A stretch of DNA of 54,906 bases from Saprospiraceae bacterium UBA6168. GTDB taxonomy: Bacteria; Bacteroidota; Bacteroidia; Chitinophagales; Saprospiraceae. The stretch is from assembly GCA_002435785.1 (NCBI GenBank), contig DIUC01000050.1, positions 1 to 54,906 of the forward strand, given 5' to 3'. The notes under the pieces were generated by a model that did not search any database, was not told the origin of the DNA, and was given only the letters and a program-made list of their open reading frames with translations. The position numbers and the translations under genes were made by a program. Position 1 is the first letter of the stretch; each line of letters begins with the position of its first letter. Below, in pieces: positions 50,384 through 54,906 of this stretch.

Positions 50384-50756
50384 AAGCCAGCAAAATCGTT
50401 GTTTCAAGCAATTTGGCCTTGAATTTTGACAATCAAAAAAGTTTTCAAATCGAAAATTGTACTCAAATTTCAGTCCGGCGGCGACTTCAAAACAGTTTGA
50501 AGTCCTGTGACAACCGGGTGACAGCTTTTTGGGGGCTAATCGGCAAAAAAACATCGCCTGTGCAGGTTTTGGGCGGAAGTAGGTGCCCTCCCAGGATACT
50601 GGCCCTTGCCGTTTTTGCATTGCATCGTCCCGTTCAGCGGAATCCATGAATCCGTTTCATCCGTGGTTCAGACGATGCTTTCACCTTTGTCAGGACCACG
50701 GATTTTGCGGATGAAAGGATGCCACGGATGGCGGGCGCACAGCGTGGCGGCCATGC

Positions 50757-50921
50757 CCCGCTGTGCGCCGCTTTGTCATTGCCGCAGGCAAACTGCAACG
50801 TCATGGTTTACGCCCCGCTGTGCGCCGCTTTTGTCATGGTCGAAGACCACCTCTGCGTCTAGTTTGACGCAATATTAGACGCAGAGGTTGCCTCCGGCAA
50901 TGACAAAGCGGCGCACAGCGG
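50757..50921. repeat. Large nested inverted repeat with duplicated left arm
   Basis: CCCCGCTGTGCGCCGCTTT(T)GTCAT occurs at 50757 and 50813, and its complement at 50896-50921. An inner stem ACCTCTGCGTCT (50849-50860) / AGACGCAGAGGT (50877-50888) closes a 16-nt loop. One alternative fold of about 110 nt uses the second left arm; the first arm allows a larger one. Confidence 0.85.
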
Positions 50922-51071
50922 AGGGCGGGACAGCGGGTTGAAAAGGCACCCTCACCTCTGCGAAAGGTTCTCTAAAGCGGAAACACCCCCCTTCGCAGCA
51001 CAAAAGCCGCCAAATGCTATGAAACATCGAGGGCGTGGGTTAAGTTTGTGTTTTGGACTAAACATGATGAC

Positions 51072-54000
51072 ATGAAGAAATCTTCAAAACTCCCGCTAAC
51101 GTGCGTGCTTTGTGCCGGGCTGCTTTTTTCTGCTTTTTCATGCACTTACTCACAGACAGTTTATGCAGTACATGGTTCCTCGTTGTATCAGGTTACAATA
51201 TCTGGCATTGATTGCACTTACACCTTGCTTGGCAACCTGCATACTCCTTCGGGGGCAGGTGTGTCAGGCGCAGTGGCAATGTGTCCAAGTGGGGCAATGT
51301 ACATGGTTACGGTTTCTGGCGATCTCTATTATGTAAACACCTCAAATGCGGAATGCACGTTGTTGATAGAAGCTCCTACCTATCTGAATGTTTTTAACCT
51401 GGCTTGCGCTGACGGGGGAGTCCTATACGCATCAGAGTTTTGGCCTGGCGATGGGGGCGGGATATTCTACGAATATGACCTCAATATAGGCTCCGTAAAC
51501 CCGATGGGCTCGGTGGGCAATTGGTCTGGCCCGTTGTTTTTTGTAAATGGTCAACTTCATGCATTGGTAGAGAGCATCAGCATTATGCAAATAGACCCTT
51601 GCGACCCCAACAACAATGTCCAAATATGGGGAGTGCCCGCTCAGGTTGATGCCGTGACGACCATCCCGGGCGTGAGCGACAGCTTGCTCGTGGATGATTA
51701 TTTTTTATTGAGCATATTGGACCTCAACACAGGCTCAATTACACCACTTTGCTCTAGTCCATTTGGAGCATTGCATGTGCTGGCCTCCATCCCGGCTTCT
51801 GCCCCAGCGCTCCCAGTCTGCCCGCCAATAATAGACCTCGACTTTAACTCCGGTGGTTACGATTACCTTGCGCCAGACTTTAACTGCTTCAATAGCAGTG
51901 GAGTGCCAATAGCCGACGAGGATGCTTTCCTATACACCAGCAGCAACGTTCAAAGCATGACACTGACCCTTACGGGCATCCTGAACCCAGGCGACGAGGT
52001 GCTGGTGCTTGCCAGTGCAGCCAACATCACCATCAGCGGCTCCGGAACGACGACCATCACCCTGACGAATAGTGGCGATGCCTCCTACTATGATTTCCTG
52101 GAGGCGCTAAAGGATGTCCTGTACGACAACACCGCCTCCGCCCCCACGCCCGGTGCCCGGTACGTCAGCGTCACCTTTACCAATGCCGACGGGCAGACGA
52201 CGAGTACGCCCGCCATCGCCACCATCAACGTGGTGTCGCAGTTGTACGTCTCAGGGGTCGTGCTTGACAACACGGCCTGCGCCGGCAACGCCAACGGCAG
52301 CATTGACCTCTTCATCAACCCCCCCGGCAGCTATGGGTTCAACTGGAGCAATGGGGCTTCCACCGAGGACCTGACGGGCCTGGGTGGTGGCACGTATAGC
52401 GTCACCATCAGCGACCCTGACGGCTGTTCTGTTATCCACAGCTACCCCGTGGCCGACCAGACATCGGAGCCTTCGGCAAACGCCACCGCCACCCCCGCCA
52501 CCTGCGGCCTTTCCAACGGCGGCGTCAACCTCACGCCCAGCGGCGGCACCGCCCCCTACACCTTCGCATGGTCGAACGGGGCCGCCACGGAAGACCTCTC
52601 GAACGTCCCCGGCGGCACCTACACCGTCACCGTCACCGGGGCCAACGGCTGCACCGCCACCGCCTCGGCCACCGTGGCGGACGACCCCATCTCCATCAAC
52701 ATCACCGGAACCACCACCCCTGCTCCCAACGGCTCGGTGGACATCACCGCCAGCCCCACCAACGGCTACACCTACGCCTGGTCGAACGGCGCAAGCACGG
52801 AGGACATCCTTGGCCAATCGGCGGGGACCTATACCGTGACCGTGACGCTCGGCACGGGCTGCACGGCCATGGCGAGCTTTTTGGTGGATAGCTTCAACCC
52901 GCCGCCGCTCGTGGTGACGGGAATTGCGTACCAAGATACCTGTGGCGTTGGTGCAGGTTCAATAGACATTACAGTTTCAAACGGTACACCACCCTACACA
53001 TTTGCGTGGAGCAACGGCGCCAGCACGGAAGACATCACTGGTTTGGTAGGTGGAATCAACTACATTGTGACAGTCACTGACGCAAATGGGGATACTCAAA
53101 CTGCTTCCTTTTTCGTTGGCAACTACATCAACATATTTAACACCAACATTTCTAACTATTATTCCGTAGTAGGCTATAATAATACCACATGCACAGGGCC
53201 TCCAAACGGTGGTTCCGATTGGACTCCCCTTACATCCCTACCTTTCATGTGGGCGTGGTCGAACGGCGTGATGACAGAGGACAATTTGGGCCTTTCTGCT
53301 GGAAGTTACCTTGCGACCATAACCCTTGGGAATTGTGTCCAAGATTGGAATTTTGGCGTAGGTGTTTTCAATCTTCCCAATGCCCCCGCACCCACCGCCA
53401 CCACCACCGACCCCAACTGCGGCCAGTCTAATGGCAGCATAGACGTTACCGTTATTGACGGCGAGCCGCCCTTCACTTTCCAGTGGAGCAATGGTGCCAC
53501 CACCGAGGACATCGCCAACCTCGCCCCCAGCACCTACGCCGTCACCATAACCGGTGCCAACGGCTGCGTTGGGGCAGGCATTTACAACCTCCAAGATACA
53601 CCCGGCTTCACCCTTTCTGGAGACGTCGAGTCCGCCAGCTCCTGCACCGCCCCCAACGGCGCCATCGACCTGACGCCCAGCCCGGCTGGCAGCTACACCT
53701 TCGCCTGGAGCAACGGCGCAGGCACCGAGGACATCGGCGGCCTCCCGGCGGGCAGCTACGCCGTCACCGTCACCGATGCCGACGGATGCACCGCCACCGC
53801 CACCTTCACCGTGGACGACACGGCGCAGCCGCCCACGCTCGCCACCGCCACCACCGCCACCACCTGTGGGCTGGGCAGCGGCGGCGTGGACCTGACCGCA
53901 TCGGGCGGCACGGCACCCTATACCTATTCGTGGAGCAACGGCGCAGGCTCGGAGGACCTCTCCGGCGTCCCCGCCGCCACCTACACCGTGACGGTGACCG

Positions 54001-54906
54001 GGGCCAACGGCTGCACCGCCACCACCTCGGCCACCGTGCCGGACGACGACATCAACATCGGCATCAGCGCCGCCGTCGCCCCCAACACCGCCTGCACCAG
54101 CAACAACGGCAGCATTGCTACCACCGTCGCCCCCCTCCAGCCGCCCAGCGGCAGCTACACTTATGCTTGGAGCAACGGGGCCACCACGCCCTCCCTCGCC
54201 AACCTGCCCGGCGGCAGCTACTCGCTGACGGTCAGCGTCGGCACCTGCACTTCCACCGCCAGCTTCACCGTCTCCGATGCACCCGACAGCCCCGTGCTGG
54301 CCATGCAGCCCAGCCCCGCCACCTGCGGCCTTTCCAACGGCGGGGCAAACCTCACCGTGCTCGGCGGCGCCCCGCCCCACGGCTTCGAGTGGTCCAGCGG
54401 CGCCACCACCGAGGACCTTTCCGGCGTCCCGGCGGGCAATTACACCGTCACCGTCACCGGCCTCGTCGGCGGATGCACGGCCAGCGCCAGTGCCTTCGTG
54501 GCGGACGTCGGCGGCACGGCGGACACGACCGCCCTCGCCGCCACCTCCTGCGACCCCTCCGGCGTTGGCACCTTCCAGCAGACCCTCACCGGCAGCGACG
54601 GCTGCGACAGCGTGGTCGTCACCACCATCACCTATTCCGCAGCGGACACGACCGCCATAGTTGGCACGTCCTGCGATTTAAATGACGTCGGCATATTCGA
54701 GCAGACATTGACCAATGGCAATGGTTGTGATAGTTTAATCATCACGACCATCACCTATTCGGCGGCAGATACAACCGCCATATTTGGCACGTCATGTGAT
54801 TTAAATGAGGTCGGCATATTCGAGCAGACATTGACCAATGGCAATGGCTGTGACAGCCTCATAATTACCACCATTGCATACTCGGCGGCAGACACGACCG
54901 CCATAT
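51072..54906 (+). CDS. Large SprB-repeat surface protein (partial, 3' end outside window)
   Basis: An open frame of at least 1278 codons begins at ATG 51072 and has no stop before the edge. It begins with a signal peptide (MKKSSKLPLTCVLCAGLLFS). Residues about 25-265 have propeller-like segments (GDLYYVNTSNAEC, LLVDDYFLLSILDLNTGSI). A cadherin-like beta domain follows at about 280-385 (VQSMTLTLTGILNPGDEVLV). Ten SprB-type repeats of 60-80 residues then cover about 389-1150. Each carries C...NG.(I/V)(D/N).(T/F), (F/Y).W(S)NG..TEDL and G.Y.VTVT...GC. From about 1153, 41-residue repeats start (DTTA...TSCD...G.F.QTLT, CDS). SprB repeats occur in gliding adhesins; adhesion is inferred. A T9SS end is expected beyond the window. 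Confidence 0.92.
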   Translation, partial: MKKSSKLPLTCVLCAGLLFSAFSCTYSQTVYAVHGSSLYQVTISGIDCTYTLLGNLHTPSGAGVSGAVAMCPSGAMYMVTVSGDLYYVNTSNAECTLLIEAPTYLNVFNLACADGGVLYASEFWPGDGGGIFYEYDLNIGSVNPMGSVGNWSGPLFFVNGQLHALVESISIMQIDPCDPNNNVQIWGVPAQVDAVTTIPGVSDSLLVDDYFLLSILDLNTGSITPLCSSPFGALHVLASIPASAPALPVCPPIIDLDFNSGGYDYLAPDFNCFNSSGVPIADEDAFLYTSSNVQSMTLTLTGILNPGDEVLVLASAANITISGSGTTTITLTNSGDASYYDFLEALKDVLYDNTASAPTPGARYVSVTFTNADGQTTSTPAIATINVVSQLYVSGVVLDNTACAGNANGSIDLFINPPGSYGFNWSNGASTEDLTGLGGGTYSVTISDPDGCSVIHSYPVADQTSEPSANATATPATCGLSNGGVNLTPSGGTAPYTFAWSNGAATEDLSNVPGGTYTVTVTGANGCTATASATVADDPISINITGTTTPAPNGSVDITASPTNGYTYAWSNGASTEDILGQSAGTYTVTVTLGTGCTAMASFLVDSFNPPPLVVTGIAYQDTCGVGAGSIDITVSNGTPPYTFAWSNGASTEDITGLVGGINYIVTVTDANGDTQTASFFVGNYINIFNTNISNYYSVVGYNNTTCTGPPNGGSDWTPLTSLPFMWAWSNGVMTEDNLGLSAGSYLATITLGNCVQDWNFGVGVFNLPNAPAPTATTTDPNCGQSNGSIDVTVIDGEPPFTFQWSNGATTEDIANLAPSTYAVTITGANGCVGAGIYNLQDTPGFTLSGDVESASSCTAPNGAIDLTPSPAGSYTFAWSNGAGTEDIGGLPAGSYAVTVTDADGCTATATFTVDDTAQPPTLATATTATTCGLGSGGVDLTASGGTAPYTYSWSNGAGSEDLSGVPAATYTVTVTGANGCTATTSATVPDDDINIGISAAVAPNTACTSNNGSIATTVAPLQPPSGSYTYAWSNGATTPSLANLPGGSYSLTVSVGTCTSTASFTVSDAPDSPVLAMQPSPATCGLSNGGANLTVLGGAPPHGFEWSSGATTEDLSGVPAGNYTVTVTGLVGGCTASASAFVADVGGTADTTALAATSCDPSGVGTFQQTLTGSDGCDSVVVTTITYSAADTTAIVGTSCDLNDVGIFEQTLTNGNGCDSLIITTITYSAADTTAIFGTSCDLNEVGIFEQTLTNGNGCDSLIITTIAYSAADTTAI
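54531..54906 (+). repeat. 123-bp (41-codon) tandem repeats inside the SprB-repeat gene
   Basis: Three units start at 54531, 54654 and 54777, and a fourth begins at 54900. The second and third are nearly identical at DNA level, while the first is GC-richer and more diverged. Each encodes a TSCD...G.FEQTLTNGNGCDSLI-type module. Confidence 0.88.

Larger units (their letters stand above)
49834..51071. other. Gene-free 1.24-kb region rich in palindromes
   Basis: No convincing coding frame exists on either strand; the open frames present (for example 50278-50649) run through hairpins and have no family character. The region holds the hairpin chain at 50154-50383 and the inverted repeats at 50757-50921, both listed separately. 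A further word pair CCACGGAT/ATCCGTGG lies at about 50654-50729. An 18-nt direct repeat (CCCGTTGGAAAATA) occurs at 50105 and 50211. Confidence 0.7.

Noticed and set aside
50278..50649. Plus- and minus-strand frames of 110-123 codons in the gene-free region
   Set aside because: They run through the hairpins, lack any recognisable domain and have no plausible start context.
53238..54685. Long frames of 380-400 codons overlapping the SprB-repeat gene in other frames
   Set aside because: The Arg/His- and Gly/Ala-rich translations are echoes of the GC-rich tandem repeats; the SprB frame itself runs without a stop from 51072.

Overview
The window reads as chromosomal DNA of a Bacteroidota bacterium, most likely from the Saprospiria/Chitinophagia side of the phylum, though the family is my inference. 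The evidence is five or six proteins ending in type IX secretion (T9SS) sorting domains, HYR and SprB-repeat surface proteins, a futalosine-pathway gene (mqnD), choice-of-anchor B, 2TM-domain, DUF6580 and DUF5522 proteins, and several TAnnTTTG (-7) promoter boxes.

Layout. 1-1873: the tail of a T9SS type B protein, then a secreted double-PDZ protein with a strong terminator. 2186-6144: a sensory operon of hybrid REC-PAS-kinase, membrane PAS-kinase and lone receiver; the first kinase lacks its phosphoacceptor histidine while the second is intact. 6145-9390: a repeat island with two toxin-antitoxin-like gene pairs (DUF6883-DUF4926; a broken PIN toxin with a 56-residue partner), six decayed copies of the 3' end of a YgiT-type zinc-finger antitoxin gene, 33-nt palindromes, a 41-42 bp minisatellite, and two stray copies of the mutS 3' end. 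9391-17273 (minus strand): a T9SS protein, mutS with an in-frame 33-nt palindrome, a double GNAT protein and an S9 peptidase. 17540-24868: small membrane proteins, a penicillin-acylase family hydrolase, and an ABC-2 exporter interrupted by a MITE-like element. 24879-28399 (minus strand): an HlyD-type adaptor and a C39-peptidase ABC exporter. 28755-41465: mostly housekeeping genes (zinc-ribbon protein, cytochrome oxidase subunit III-like, AcpH, YheT, TPR, Tex, alanine dehydrogenase, MqnD, pseudouridine synthase), plus secreted choice-of-anchor B and endonuclease/phosphatase proteins. 41823-45938: a 1371-residue HYR protein carrying dockerin-like and cohesin-like segments. 46126-49833: M16 peptidase, a four-helix-bundle protein enclosed in a heptamer repeat array, TonB, and an unknown protein. 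49834-51071: no gene, but a chain of hairpins and a large inverted repeat. 51072 to the end: a large SprB-repeat protein with no stop before the window ends.

Two themes stand out. One is a heavy investment in T9SS-exported surface proteins and envelope export. The other is an unusual density of palindromes and short word arrays between genes. These are concentrated where accessory genes have accumulated downstream of mutS, around the four-helix-bundle gene, and before the final adhesin gene. No tRNA, rRNA, CRISPR array, integrase or transposase was recognised.
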